Source: Aporhodopirellula aestuarii (GTDB lineage Bacteria; Planctomycetota; Planctomycetia; Pirellulales; Pirellulaceae). From it: a stretch of DNA of 64,000 nucleotides. The stretch's first letter is position 1. Every line of letters begins with the position of its first letter. This document shows, in pieces, positions 46,453 to 55,635 of the stretch. The position numbers and the translations under genes are program-made. Under the pieces are notes generated by a model that searched no databases, was not told where the DNA came from, and saw only the letters and a program-made list of their open reading frames with translations. The DNA lies in NCBI RefSeq assembly GCF_023701485.1, contig NZ_JAMQBK010000017.1, forward strand, positions 1-64,000. Direction: 5' to 3'.

Positions 46453-49400
46453 CTATTTCCGCGTTTGGAACATTTCCATAATCAGATCTTCTCTCGAAAA
46501 GAAATCATCGTGTTCGTCTCGCTTGGAGCTCTCGTCCTCTTGCTGCCAAACCACGAAGGTATCACGTCCGGAACCTCCCCGTAAATCATCGCGAGACGAA
46601 TCTTTTCCGCCATCGAGGAAGTCATTTCCAGCACCACCGATGATTTTGTCACAGTTTGTTCCGCCGAATAGCTCATCATCTCCATCACCACCCTCGATCA
46701 CCGACGCGAGTGTTGTTTCGTTGCGGATCACATCATTCCCAGCACCCCCGATCACATGGATTGATTGGACTTTTGAGAACGTCTGCTTGTCCAAGAGGTT
46801 GCCTTTGGCGTCCATTTGAAGCAGATAGATCGCCTTGGCGTCCTGCGTGAAACCAACGGATTGTCCCCCATCATTGAGTCGAACATTTAGAACGCCATCG
46901 ACGACCGCTGCGCGTACTTTTGACTCCTGGTCCACCGCTGCCGCGTCGGTCTCGGATTCGTCTGCGTGTGTGTCGTGGTTGCCTTCTAACGTTGTCGTCA
47001 TGGAGATCAGGACATCGCCGGGGCCGCCAAAGGGATTGTCTCGATTTTCACGCCAGAGTTGATAAGGGTTCTCGCCATCTTGATACAGTTGGTTGACAGC
47101 TTCGTCGAGTTCACTCTCATCCTGCAGTTCGCCGAGACCGGAAGCGTAGTCCAGGCCTGAGCCGCCGGTTGCACTAGCCGAAGCATTCAAATACATCCAA
47201 TCATCGCCTTCGCCACCGTGTAATTCTACCGCCCCATGTCGAGCGTACAGCTCATCATGGCCCTCACCTCCCTGTAGCAAATCATTGACGGTCTGGGGTC
47301 CATCGGCCAAGCCCGAATCAAGATGATCATTTCCCTCATCTCCGTGAAGTTCATCCGAGCCACTGCCGCCATCTAAGAAGTCATCTCCGCCACGACCTTC
47401 CAGGATGTCGTCACCCGCGTCACCGTAGAGGTGGTCTGAGAGCGAACCGCCATAAATCCAATCGTCGCCCGCGCCCCCGTGAGCTTCGTTCTGATACGTC
47501 ACTCCATCGTTGACTGAACTCGTCCCCGAGGGAATCAACGAGTCGACAAAGATCACGTCGGCGTCGGCGTCACCGAACAGATGGTCCCTGCCTTCACATC
47601 CGGCAATCAAGTCCGATCCACTTCCGCCATAGAGTCGATCATTACCGGAGCCGCCCTCAATGCGTTCCATCAGTGTCAACATTTCATCGAGTTCCAGCGG
47701 CGCGGAGGGATCATAGACGAACGGGTTTTCGCCGCCATGGATTTCGTCGTCGCCATCGTCGCCAAAGAGCACATCCGTGCTGCCTCGACCGTAGATCAAA
47801 TCGTCGCCATCACCGCCTTCAATGTGATCGGCCGCATCCCCGCCAATCAGGAAGTCCCGTCCGTTGCCGCCGAAGAGTTGCGAGGGGATGTTCGTCTGGT
47901 TCAAGAACCAGTCCGCCCCGGCGCCGCCGTCGAAGATGATCTCATTCACGTTCGCGAACGTCACTTCATGGAACACACCGCTCCAGGTCTGATCGCTAAT
48001 GACTCCGACAGGAGACGTGAAGCCTGAGTAAATGCTCTGTCGAAGGACAACGTTACCAAAATCATCTGGTGTGACGAAGACGGCGTCCCCAATCGCGGAT
48101 CCATGGATGGTGAGCACGCCATTCTCGTACTCAGTATGGACGATCGCGTGAACCCAATCGGCGTTATCTGTTTCATCCGACATGGCGGTGCCATCCATCC
48201 AAACGTCTTGTTCGATCAAGAACCGGCCTTCGCTCTCGCTAAACGCTGGCATCCCATCCAAGTGATCGCTACCTTCGCCAGAGTAGTACGTGTCAGCTCC
48301 CAGCCCACCACTCAGGTCATCATCCAAGTGGCTGCCAATCAGAAGATCATTTCCGGTGTTGCCGAATAGTGAGACCGAACTGTGGTTGAGCGCAAACGGT
48401 CCCAGGATGTCGTCGCCTGCTCCGCCATCAACGAGATCTTTCCAGTCTCCAGCCATGATCACATCTTGTCCCGATCCACCCGCCAAGTAGTCTCGGTCAC
48501 CATCGTCGGCTGCGACCAACACGTCGGCTCCTTCTTGCGAGCCAGCGAACTGCAAGAGAGCATAAGGGCTGGTAGGAAGATCGACGTTGCTGACCATTTC
48601 GGGGTTGTCACCCCCGAACAAATAGTCGATGCCATCACCGGCAATCAACACGTCGGCACCCTGATCGCCGGTTAGGTAATCATTGCCACTGCCGCCATCC
48701 AGGTGATCATCGCCAGAGCCACCTTGAAGGACGTCCTCGATGCGGATTCCCACGGCCTGAGCAAAGAAGCTGGGCATGTTGTCGATGAACGCGGCGTCTT
48801 CAAATCCGTGAACGGCTACATAATCCTGTATCGATTGTTCGGTGTACTCAGGAAACTCTTCACGAAGCCATTCTAAGTCTTCCTCATCGATACCCGCGAC
48901 TTCGTCAAGGAAGTCGTTATCGAGAACGTGGATGGCGTACTCACCATTGTCATCCCCGTAACCGTTGGCTCCGTGCAGGAAAGAGCCCGATGTGCTTGCC
49001 ATCAGATTGTCGACGATCTCGTTCTCTTCGGCGTCGTCACCATACAAGGCATCGTTTCCTTGGTTGCCTGCGAGCGCGTCGGGCCCGTTTCCTCCGACCA
49101 AGATGTCATTGCCCGTGCCGCCGATCACTTCGTCAGCATCTCCCTGTCCCAGCAGATAGTCCGCATCAGCGCCGCCCAAGAGTTGATCTCGTCCGTCGCC
49201 ACCGAACATGACCTGAGTGCCATCATCGCCAACCAATTGGTCGTCTCCGCCTCCACCGAAAAGAATATCCCCCGGCAGATCCATCGTCGCGATGGTTGAA
49301 ATCTGATTCAGATCATTCATCGCGATCAGCGTCGCATCGGCAATGGCGGGATCCGCAAAGGTCGTCACGGTGGAACTGGATCCCGATTCGATGACGTCGT

Positions 49401-49779
49401 TTCCAGACCCACCGATGATCACATCGTCACCGTCACCACCTGACGCAATAACTGGAATCGAAGTCCGATTCGCAAAGACGTCGTCACCATCCTTGAGGTC
49501 GACCTCAATGGAGGTGACTTGATCGAAGCTGTGGGACTGGATTGGATTATCGAAAGCGTCATATTCCGTCACGACCGTTTGCCCATTTTCAGTCGCCACG
49601 ACGACATAGTCTGGATCGTTTGTCCCGTCGATCTCCAGTTCACCGGTGGTGTTGTCGAACAGGACCGCAGTCAACATCGCACGACGCTCAAGCGATTGAA
49701 TTTTCAACTGTCCCCGTTTTTGCGATTTGGTCCGATTTCTTTTTTTTGCAGGGATTTTCGCGAATATTTGGCGCAACAT
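46453..49779 (-). CDS. RTX-type (hemolysin-like) calcium-binding surface protein
   Basis: An 1108-residue acidic protein. The basic N-terminus ends in IQSLERRAMLTAVLF (about 28-42), a LEPR-XLL-type motif. At least five clusters of RTX nonapeptides (GGxGxDxUx) are visible, for example GGSGNDVIESG, GGGGDDQLVGDDG, GGSGNDYLTGDQG, GGAGDDWIYGGS, GGAGNDVIRNE and GGAGNDFLDGG, giving parallel beta-roll blocks that fold on binding calcium outside the cell. Between them are non-repeat stretches that occur twice (QTVVTEYDAFDNPIQ- and VHTEYENGVLTIHG-like). The ATG follows AAGGGGG. RTX proteins are normally exported by type I secretion, and a TolC/ABC/HlyD set lies at 58034-64000. No catalytic domain is recognised. 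Confidence 0.9.
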   Translation of the reverse strand: MLRQIFAKIPAKKRNRTKSQKRGQLKIQSLERRAMLTAVLFDNTTGELEIDGTNDPDYVVVATENGQTVVTEYDAFDNPIQSHSFDQVTSIEVDLKDGDDVFANRTSIPVIASGGDGDDVIIGGSGNDVIESGSSSTVTTFADPAIADATLIAMNDLNQISTIATMDLPGDILFGGGGDDQLVGDDGTQVMFGGDGRDQLLGGADADYLLGQGDADEVIGGTGNDILVGGNGPDALAGNQGNDALYGDDAEENEIVDNLMASTSGSFLHGANGYGDDNGEYAIHVLDNDFLDEVAGIDEEDLEWLREEFPEYTEQSIQDYVAVHGFEDAAFIDNMPSFFAQAVGIRIEDVLQGGSGDDHLDGGSGNDYLTGDQGADVLIAGDGIDYLFGGDNPEMVSNVDLPTSPYALLQFAGSQEGADVLVAADDGDRDYLAGGSGQDVIMAGDWKDLVDGGAGDDILGPFALNHSSVSLFGNTGNDLLIGSHLDDDLSGGLGADTYYSGEGSDHLDGMPAFSESEGRFLIEQDVWMDGTAMSDETDNADWVHAIVHTEYENGVLTIHGSAIGDAVFVTPDDFGNVVLRQSIYSGFTSPVGVISDQTWSGVFHEVTFANVNEIIFDGGAGADWFLNQTNIPSQLFGGNGRDFLIGGDAADHIEGGDGDDLIYGRGSTDVLFGDDGDDEIHGGENPFVYDPSAPLELDEMLTLMERIEGGSGNDRLYGGSGSDLIAGCEGRDHLFGDADADVIFVDSLIPSGTSSVNDGVTYQNEAHGGAGDDWIYGGSLSDHLYGDAGDDILEGRGGDDFLDGGSGSDELHGDEGNDHLDSGLADGPQTVNDLLQGGEGHDELYARHGAVELHGGEGDDWMYLNASASATGGSGLDYASGLGELQDESELDEAVNQLYQDGENPYQLWRENRDNPFGGPGDVLISMTTTLEGNHDTHADESETDAAAVDQESKVRAAVVDGVLNVRLNDGGQSVGFTQDAKAIYLLQMDAKGNLLDKQTFSKVQSIHVIGGAGNDVIRNETTLASVIEGGDGDDELFGGTNCDKIIGGAGNDFLDGGKDSSRDDLRGGSGRDTFVVWQQEDESSKRDEHDDFFSREDLIMEMFQTRK

Positions 49780-49895
49780 GTTGTGGCCCCCTTCTAAAAG
49801 GTGGTGTTCGACATCCGTTCATGCGGATGGAAACATTCTTGCTCGATCTAAAGGAGCAAGCGGAAGCCACGCGATGGTGTTACATTTCATTGAGC

Positions 49896-50997
49896 AGGAA
49901 GGTCCTTCCCAATTTGCGTTTGCACGCGGATAGGTATTTCGATGCTGGGGCTCTGCGGGGCGTCGCATACTCGGGCGTAGATGGGTGTGGGATGGAAGCC
50001 GCAGCGAAGCATCTCGACAGTTCTGTCGTTAACCACATCGTTTCGATCATTGACCGCGATGACGATCGGCCAGTCTGGTTTTGCACTTGGGGCGGCGGCA
50101 ACACACTCGCGGCGGCTGTGGTGAAGGTCAAGAAGGAACGGACAGCCGCAGAGGCGAATGCTCTCGTAGCGACGATTCGTGGATACGAAATTGGTATTCA
50201 AGACGAGGGCTTCGCGTATATCGCTCACGAGTTTCCCGACGCGAAGCTGATTTCGGCAAAGCTGCTGTGGCGTGGAATTTCATGTACGACGCCAAAGTTC
50301 AACAAGTGGCCGGAGACCAGGGGAGGTAACGATGAAATGTTTGATGCCGAGTGGGTACAGCGGAACGTGCAAGCGGGGCACGGACCTCTCGGCGAACAGT
50401 ATTTGCCCGCAGAGTATTTGCACGAAGGCGATACGCCGTCGTTCTCGTACCTGATTCCAAACGGGCTGCACTTTCCTGAACACGTTGACTTCGGTGGCTG
50501 GGGAGGTCGCTTCGCACCGAAACGACAGTTGAATGTTCGCACCGGAACAGGGAACGAGACTGTTGATCCGCTGCTGGACCAACAACGAGACTACGCGGTG
50601 TTTTCAGACACGAAAGATTCGTGGACGTACAACGGAAAGACGTATGGCAACGAGTTCTGCACGATCTTTCGTTGGCGGGAAGCATTTCAGAACGATTTCG
50701 CCGCTCGCATGGACTGGTGCGTCAAGCCGTACGACCAAGCCAACCACAATCCGGTCGCGATCGTCAACGGTGACAAAACTCGCGGACTCATCGAAGTGAA
50801 AGCGTCCGCGGGAACGGAATAGGAACTCGATGCGTCATCGTCGAGAGATCCGGATGGCGACAGGCTCAACTATTCCTGGTGGGTGTACGACGAATCGGGG
50901 GCATACGAAGGTACCGTCAAGATTATAAATTCAGCAGCGTCCAAGTCGCTTGTTCAGATTCCGAGTGATGCTGCGGGCAAGGACTTTCATGTCATCG
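49896..50997 (+). pseudogene. DUF1593 (nucleoside-hydrolase-like) gene remnant
   Basis: From about 49896 the plus strand encodes VLPNLRLHADRYFDAGALRG, DRDDDRPVWFCTWGGGNTLA, EANALVATIRGYEIGIQDEG and HFPEHVDFGGWGGRF, all typical of DUF1593 (PF07632) proteins. The N-terminal part with the Asp-rich nucleoside-hydrolase motif is missing; upstream codons overlap the RTX gene on the other strand and are unrelated. An in-frame TAG (50820-50822) interrupts the C-terminal Ig-like domain, which continues as SRDPDGDRLNYSWWVYDESG and SDAAGKDFHVIG. Homology stops at about 50997, where a palindromic repeat begins. The gene is thus cut at both ends and has a nonsense mutation; almost certainly not functional. 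Confidence 0.82.
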
Positions 50998-51115
50998 GGA
51001 CGTCGATTGTATTACTGAAGGATTTCAAATGTAGCGGAACGGCGCGAGCCGTCCGGTGACTCGGGACCGGACGGCTTGCGCCGTTCCACAAAAAAAGGCA
51101 CTAAAACAATCAACG
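50998..51115 (+). repeat. Palindromic repeat module disrupting the DUF1593 remnant
   Basis: cgggacgtcgattgtattac, tgaaggatttcaaatgt, then arms 51033-51056 and 51067-51087, an A7 tract and cactaaaacaatcaacgtc: the same order as at 18201-18325. The remaining stretch to 51247 has no gene. Confidence 0.85.
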
Positions 51116-51247
51116 TCATCCTGACATTGACCGATGATGGCAGGCCACAACTGACGAGCTATCGCCGAATGCTGGGGCGTGTTGACTAGCGAATTGCGAT
51201 TGCTTCGTTGGCATCCAAGACCGTAGCAAGAATTCTGACGAACTCCA

Positions 51248-51916
51248 CTAGACTTCAACGTCAAACCCCGCCGCTCTCCACTCAGGCACGCTGAATCTCA
51301 GCCGTTGAGATTTGAAACGGTGGTCCCGTAACCAATGGGTGCCTGCCATCGCGGCGGCACAGTAGGGACCACGACAATAAACAAACATCGGCGAGGATTT
51401 TGGCAACTGATTTGCTTGTTCCGTGAGTACAGCAAAGGGGACGCTGCGTGCTTTGGGTAGATGCCCCTCCGCGAATTCATTGGTTGGCCGCAAATCGACC
51501 AGCGTGAACCGTCCGCGATCCAATTTCTGGTGAAATTCCTCGATTGTCAGTGGCGACAGGGCATCGTCGGCATCAAATTCTTCTCGAACGACTTCGCGAA
51601 TCTCTGGCACGATGGTTTCTCCCAAGTCGCGAAACCTGAGCCACAGTTCGGCAACTATCGGATCTGCTAACGAACAGAAAACGCTGCGTCCCCGTTTGTC
51701 CGTCTTCACTAGATGTGAGTTTCGCAAAACCTTGACGTTGGCGCTGGCCGCCGCGAGCGACTGGTCTGTCAATCGTGCCAGCTCGTCGATCGACTTCTCG
51801 CCCTGCGTCAGGCTGCCCACCATTTTCAGGCGATGCGGATTGGATAATGCTCCACCGATTTCAGCGAGTTGCTGAAAGATCGCAGCCTGCCTTGTTTTGT
51901 CGAGCACGGTCGTCAC
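51248..51916 (-). CDS. ArsR-family regulator fused to a rhodanese domain
   Basis: A 222-residue protein. Residues 12-100 are an ArsR/SmtB winged helix (LAEIGGALSNPHRLKMVGSL, recognition helix near SLAAASANVKVL, wing TDKRGRSVFCSL). Residues 120-222 are a rhodanese domain with LVDLRPTNEFAEGHLPKARS and active-site loop VYCRGPYC (Cys181, Cys186). The fold is known from regulators of sulfur metabolism genes; ArsR relatives such as SqrR/BigR sense persulfides, and here the rhodanese Cys could do so, with Cys81 in the wing. The start is GTG at 51916. It is divergent from the persulfide-dioxygenase operon and probably represses it and itself. Confidence 0.9.
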   Translation of the reverse strand: MTTVLDKTRQAAIFQQLAEIGGALSNPHRLKMVGSLTQGEKSIDELARLTDQSLAAASANVKVLRNSHLVKTDKRGRSVFCSLADPIVAELWLRFRDLGETIVPEIREVVREEFDADDALSPLTIEEFHQKLDRGRFTLVDLRPTNEFAEGHLPKARSVPFAVLTEQANQLPKSSPMFVYCRGPYCAAAMAGTHWLRDHRFKSQRLRFSVPEWRAAGFDVEV

Positions 51917-51954
51917 CAGGATCGGGAAATAAAAGTCTCAGTAAAAATACTAGC

Positions 51955-52063
51955 TGAATGACGACAGATAGTCAATGAATGTCTTGAACGTTTGAGTTTT
52001 CGGTTTTCCGTTTGGCGGATGAATGACTGCGATGCTCATAGACTCAAAGAAGTCATTGAATGT
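51955..52063. promoter_or_regulatory. Candidate ArsR operator repeats in the divergent promoter region
   Basis: TGAATGAC occurs at 51955-51962 and 52020-52027; agtcaatgaatgt (51970-51982) and agtcattgaatgt (52051-52063) match at 12 of 13 bases. Within the first pair TGAATGAC and GTCAATGA form an imperfect dyad (51955-51978), of a size and AT content usual for ArsR operators. They lie between the divergent regulator and operon (gap 51917-52196). Binding is inferred. Confidence 0.45.
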
Positions 52064-52196
52064 TGGCGAGGGAGCCTGCAATTGGCCCTGAATTTGCAAT
52101 CACTGACCGGAGCGGGTTCGCCGGAACAGTTCGCCCACGAAGAATTTCTAGCGAAGCCCACAAATCCGCCCTTTCCCTTTCACGGAGACCCTATTG

Positions 52197-53756
52197 ATGG
52201 CTACGTTCAACCGCCGCGAAGTCTTGCAGCACTCTGGAGCCCTGGGGCTGGGTGCGGCTTTCCTTCCCGCTATTGCGTCAGTCGCAACGGCTGCGGAGAA
52301 ATCCACTGCAGCGAAACCGCCTAGCAACGTCATTTTGGAAACGATCAAGTCGGGCGGGTTGTCGCACTACTCTTATTTCATCGGTGACAAAGACGCCGGG
52401 GTGGCGGTCGTCATCGACCCTCGCCGTGACGTGCAAGCCTATTTGGATCTCGCCAAGAAGCATGGCCTGAAGATCACACATGCCATCGAAACCCACGTCC
52501 ATGCAGATTTTGTTTCGGGGGCACGCCAATTGGCAAAGCAATCCGGAACCGCGCGAATCGCAGCCAGTGTCGAAGGGGAGCCAGGGTACGGATTCAAGGT
52601 TGATCGACCGCTTCGTGACGGTGACGAAATCAAGGTTGGCAGCATCCGCCTGCGTGGCATTCACACGCCGGGACACACTCCCGAGCACATGTCGTATCTG
52701 GCGTCGTCGGGCGACAAGAGTTGGGGGATCTTCACGGGCGACTTCTTGTTCATCGGTAGCGTCGGACGTCCCGACTTGATGGGCGTCGAGAACACGGACT
52801 CGCTCGCCAAAGCTCTATATCGCAGCGTGCAGAATGCGTTCACCCAATTACCGGGGGAACTGATGATTTATCCGGCCCACGGCCCCGGTTCACCTTGCGG
52901 TGCTGGAATTAAGGCTCCCGAAGGCGATCCGACACTGGCCCAAGAGCGAAAGGGGAATCCCTACTGGCGAATGAACGATGAAGACATGTTCATTGAAGCG
53001 TTGTTGGAGGCTCAACCGCCGGTGCCCTACTACTGGCCGCGGATGAAGAAGGAGAACGCGGCAGGTCCAGAATTATTGTCGACTGATCGGCAGCCCGAGC
53101 TGGTCAGTCCCGACAAATTTGAAAAACTGATTCAGTCAGGCGACATTCAATTGCTCGACACGCGGTCGATGCACGCTTTCGCGGGCGGTCATGTCAGCGG
53201 TGCGATGAACATTGGCTACAACGAAGTGATTTCCATGTGGGGTGGCTGGATGCTGGACCCTGACAAGCCGATCGCGATGATGAAACCAGCGGAAGGGAAC
53301 TACCGTGATCCCGTCGATTGGTTGGCTCGCGTCGGTTTGACAAACGTCACGACCGGATTGAAGGGCGACATGAAAGCGTGGGTCAACTCAGGACGTTCGT
53401 TCGACTCGTATGCGACCATGACTGTCCAGGAAGTTCACGAGCGTTTCCCGAGTGATCAGATGACGTTGTTGGATGTGCGGCAGCCCTCGGAATGGGACAT
53501 GGGACATCTGCCGGGAGCTCAGTATTTGTTTTTGCCAGAGATTCCCAAGAAGCTCGATCAAGTCGACAAAAGCAAACCTGTCGTCGTGTACTGCGGAAAC
53601 GGCTACCGAGCGAGCATAGGGACGAGTGTGTTACGCGCCAATGGATTCGATGCCCGTAGCGTACCGGGATCGTGGGACGCATGGGTGGCGGCCGGATACG
53701 ACGGCGTGAAACCGGATCATCCCGGCAAGGCCAGCGATACGTCGAGGACGGCGTAG
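52197..53756 (+). CDS. Exported persulfide dioxygenase-like metallo-beta-lactamase protein with two rhodanese domains
   Basis: A 519-residue protein. The N-terminus NRREVLQHSGALGLGAAFLP is a Tat-type signal ending about residue 34. Residues 45-290 are an ETHE1/persulfide-dioxygenase-like metallo-beta-lactamase domain: THVHAD (99-104), HTPGHTPEHM (third His) and TGDFLFIGSVGRPDL. Two rhodanese domains follow. The first (about 305-405) lacks the active-site Cys; the second (about 415-510) has VVYCGNGYRAS. Fusions of this enzyme with rhodanese are known in sulfide/persulfide oxidation, but export is unusual. The ATG at 52197 has GGAGA upstream. First gene of the putative sulfur operon; 52 bp precede the next gene. 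Confidence 0.88.
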   Translation: MATFNRREVLQHSGALGLGAAFLPAIASVATAAEKSTAAKPPSNVILETIKSGGLSHYSYFIGDKDAGVAVVIDPRRDVQAYLDLAKKHGLKITHAIETHVHADFVSGARQLAKQSGTARIAASVEGEPGYGFKVDRPLRDGDEIKVGSIRLRGIHTPGHTPEHMSYLASSGDKSWGIFTGDFLFIGSVGRPDLMGVENTDSLAKALYRSVQNAFTQLPGELMIYPAHGPGSPCGAGIKAPEGDPTLAQERKGNPYWRMNDEDMFIEALLEAQPPVPYYWPRMKKENAAGPELLSTDRQPELVSPDKFEKLIQSGDIQLLDTRSMHAFAGGHVSGAMNIGYNEVISMWGGWMLDPDKPIAMMKPAEGNYRDPVDWLARVGLTNVTTGLKGDMKAWVNSGRSFDSYATMTVQEVHERFPSDQMTLLDVRQPSEWDMGHLPGAQYLFLPEIPKKLDQVDKSKPVVVYCGNGYRASIGTSVLRANGFDARSVPGSWDAWVAAGYDGVKPDHPGKASDTSRTA

Positions 53757-53808
53757 CTTTTCCGAAGCTGATCCCACTACGAGTATCACTCACACAAGGA
53801 ATCCAAAC

Positions 53809-55491
53809 ATGAATATCACCTTCGGCGTTGCTGCCGTTCTGATCGGATGCTTCACCATGATCGGTGTGGTATCCGCTACGGAACCAAACTCAAACGAAGA
53901 AAAGGCAGACGGGCGTGTGAAAAAGTTTTCGATCGCGTTCGTCAACGACATTCACGCTCAGCTTGAACCTCATCCAGAACTTTACTGGAACGAAGACGAG
54001 GCACAACGTGAATTACGAGCCGGCGGATTGAGTCGCATTAAAACCGCATTCGACCAACTCGCCGCTGACCGCCCCGACGGAATGTTAAAGATCGACGGAG
54101 GCGACACGTTTCAAGGTAGTGGCCCCGGCGCATGGACCGAAGGCGAAGTCATGATCCGTCCGCTCAATGCCTTGGGACTCGATATGGCGATCCCCGGCAA
54201 CTGGTCGGTGGTCTACGGTGCCGAGCGTCTGCGCGCGATTCGCGACGAAGTGAATTATCCGATCATTGCGGCGAACATCTACGATGAAAGCTCGGGTGAA
54301 CGAACATTCAAGCCAACGATGGTCAAAGAAATTGGCGGCGTGAAGGTTGGGCTGGTCGGATTCACCGATCCCGATGTGCCTTCACGCCAACCCCCGTTCA
54401 TGAGTGAGGGGTTGAAGTTCAAAGCCGATGAAGTGTTGCAACCACTGATCGACGATCTGCGTCAGAACCAAAAGGTCGACATCGTCGTGCTGGTCAGCCA
54501 CATCGGATTGCACAAAGCGGTACCGCTTTCCGCGAAGCTCAATGGTGTCGATATTCATCTGTCGGCGGACACGCACGAGCGGACCTACGAACCGATCGTG
54601 GTCGGTGACACGTGGGTCGTCGAAGCGGGGGCATTCGGATCGTTGGTTGGTGTGATGGATGTCCAGGTTCGCGACGGCAAGGTCGTCGACCGCAAGTGGG
54701 AACTGGTCGAGTTGCGGGAAGACAAGTTCCCAGAAGACAAGCAAGTCAAACAGATCGTCGATGACGCTCTCTCACCGCACCGCGAGCGGATGAATCGCGA
54801 GATCGGGCACACGGACATCTGGCTCGAACGCTACAACGTGATGACATCGTCGATGGACCGCTTGATCGCCAATGCAGTGAAAGAGGCAGCCGATGTCGAT
54901 GTCGGGCTGAGCAACGGATACCGCTTCTCACCTCCCACGGCTCCCGGCCCAATCACCGAAGCGGATTTGTGGAATTGGTTGCCGATCAAGCTAGACCTGA
55001 AAACAGGCGTCGTCAAAGGGCAGCAGTTCATCGACTACTGGGAGAGCGAATTTGAAAACGTGTTCTCGTCCGACCCTGACCGGCTTTACGGTGGTTGGTT
55101 GGCGCGGCCGTCGACGAACATGCAGGTACGTTTCGATTCGACCGCAGAATCGGGAGATCGCCTGCGAAGTTTGACGATTGACGGCGACGACGTTGATCCT
55201 AAGCAGGACTACACGATTGCCGCAGGTGCGAGGAAGGGCCAGCCCGAGAATCAAATCCATCGTATGCAAGAATGTCGCACGACGAAAACGTTGAAGAAAA
55301 CGACACATGATGCGGTTCGCGATCATCTCGCCAAACCGCACGACTCGGACCACGACTCCGAACCACCGGTGAAGTGCGTGGTGCGAGGCGATCAATTGCG
55401 ATCGCAATACCAGACGTTCATCAAGGAGCGTCAGAAGGCGCGCAAGCAAGACAAGTTAGAGGGTGAGTCGGTGCTGCCCCCGAAAAAATAG
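53809..55491 (+). CDS. SoxB-like / 5'-nucleotidase-family metallophosphoesterase, exported
   Basis: A 560-residue protein with a signal peptide (1-23) and the two-domain 5'-nucleotidase architecture. Metal ligands are seen in FVNDIHAQLEPH (Asp47, His49), IDGGDTFQGSG (Asp99), IPGNWSVVYG (Asn131), LVSHIGLH and SADTHERT. In nucleotidases the loop reads GNHE; here it is GNW, and the flanking WxxxYG resembles the SoxB sulfate thiohydrolase loop, as does the DGGDTFQGSG form. The C-terminal domain spans about 340-530. SoxB releases sulfate from the SoxY carrier in thiosulfate oxidation, but no soxXYZA genes lie here. In this sulfur context a SoxB-like hydrolase is more likely than a nucleotidase; not certain. 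Confidence 0.8.
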   Translation: MNITFGVAAVLIGCFTMIGVVSATEPNSNEEKADGRVKKFSIAFVNDIHAQLEPHPELYWNEDEAQRELRAGGLSRIKTAFDQLAADRPDGMLKIDGGDTFQGSGPGAWTEGEVMIRPLNALGLDMAIPGNWSVVYGAERLRAIRDEVNYPIIAANIYDESSGERTFKPTMVKEIGGVKVGLVGFTDPDVPSRQPPFMSEGLKFKADEVLQPLIDDLRQNQKVDIVVLVSHIGLHKAVPLSAKLNGVDIHLSADTHERTYEPIVVGDTWVVEAGAFGSLVGVMDVQVRDGKVVDRKWELVELREDKFPEDKQVKQIVDDALSPHRERMNREIGHTDIWLERYNVMTSSMDRLIANAVKEAADVDVGLSNGYRFSPPTAPGPITEADLWNWLPIKLDLKTGVVKGQQFIDYWESEFENVFSSDPDRLYGGWLARPSTNMQVRFDSTAESGDRLRSLTIDGDDVDPKQDYTIAAGARKGQPENQIHRMQECRTTKTLKKTTHDAVRDHLAKPHDSDHDSEPPVKCVVRGDQLRSQYQTFIKERQKARKQDKLEGESVLPPKK

Positions 55492-55635
55492 ACTCGCTTT
55501 CCGTATGCACGCTCAACGTATTGGGCTTCGCCAGAAGTCCCTGTTGCTGCCGGAACCTGCTTGGACCGTTGTAAATCGACTTCACTAGGGAACTCTGACG
55601 AGTCCCACCACTCACGTAACTCTAGGAAAACTACC

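Noticed and set aside
49542-49895. N-terminal part of the plus-strand frame leading into the DUF1593 remnant
   Set aside because: It is antisense to the start of the RTX gene and has no DUF1593 similarity; homology begins only near 49896.
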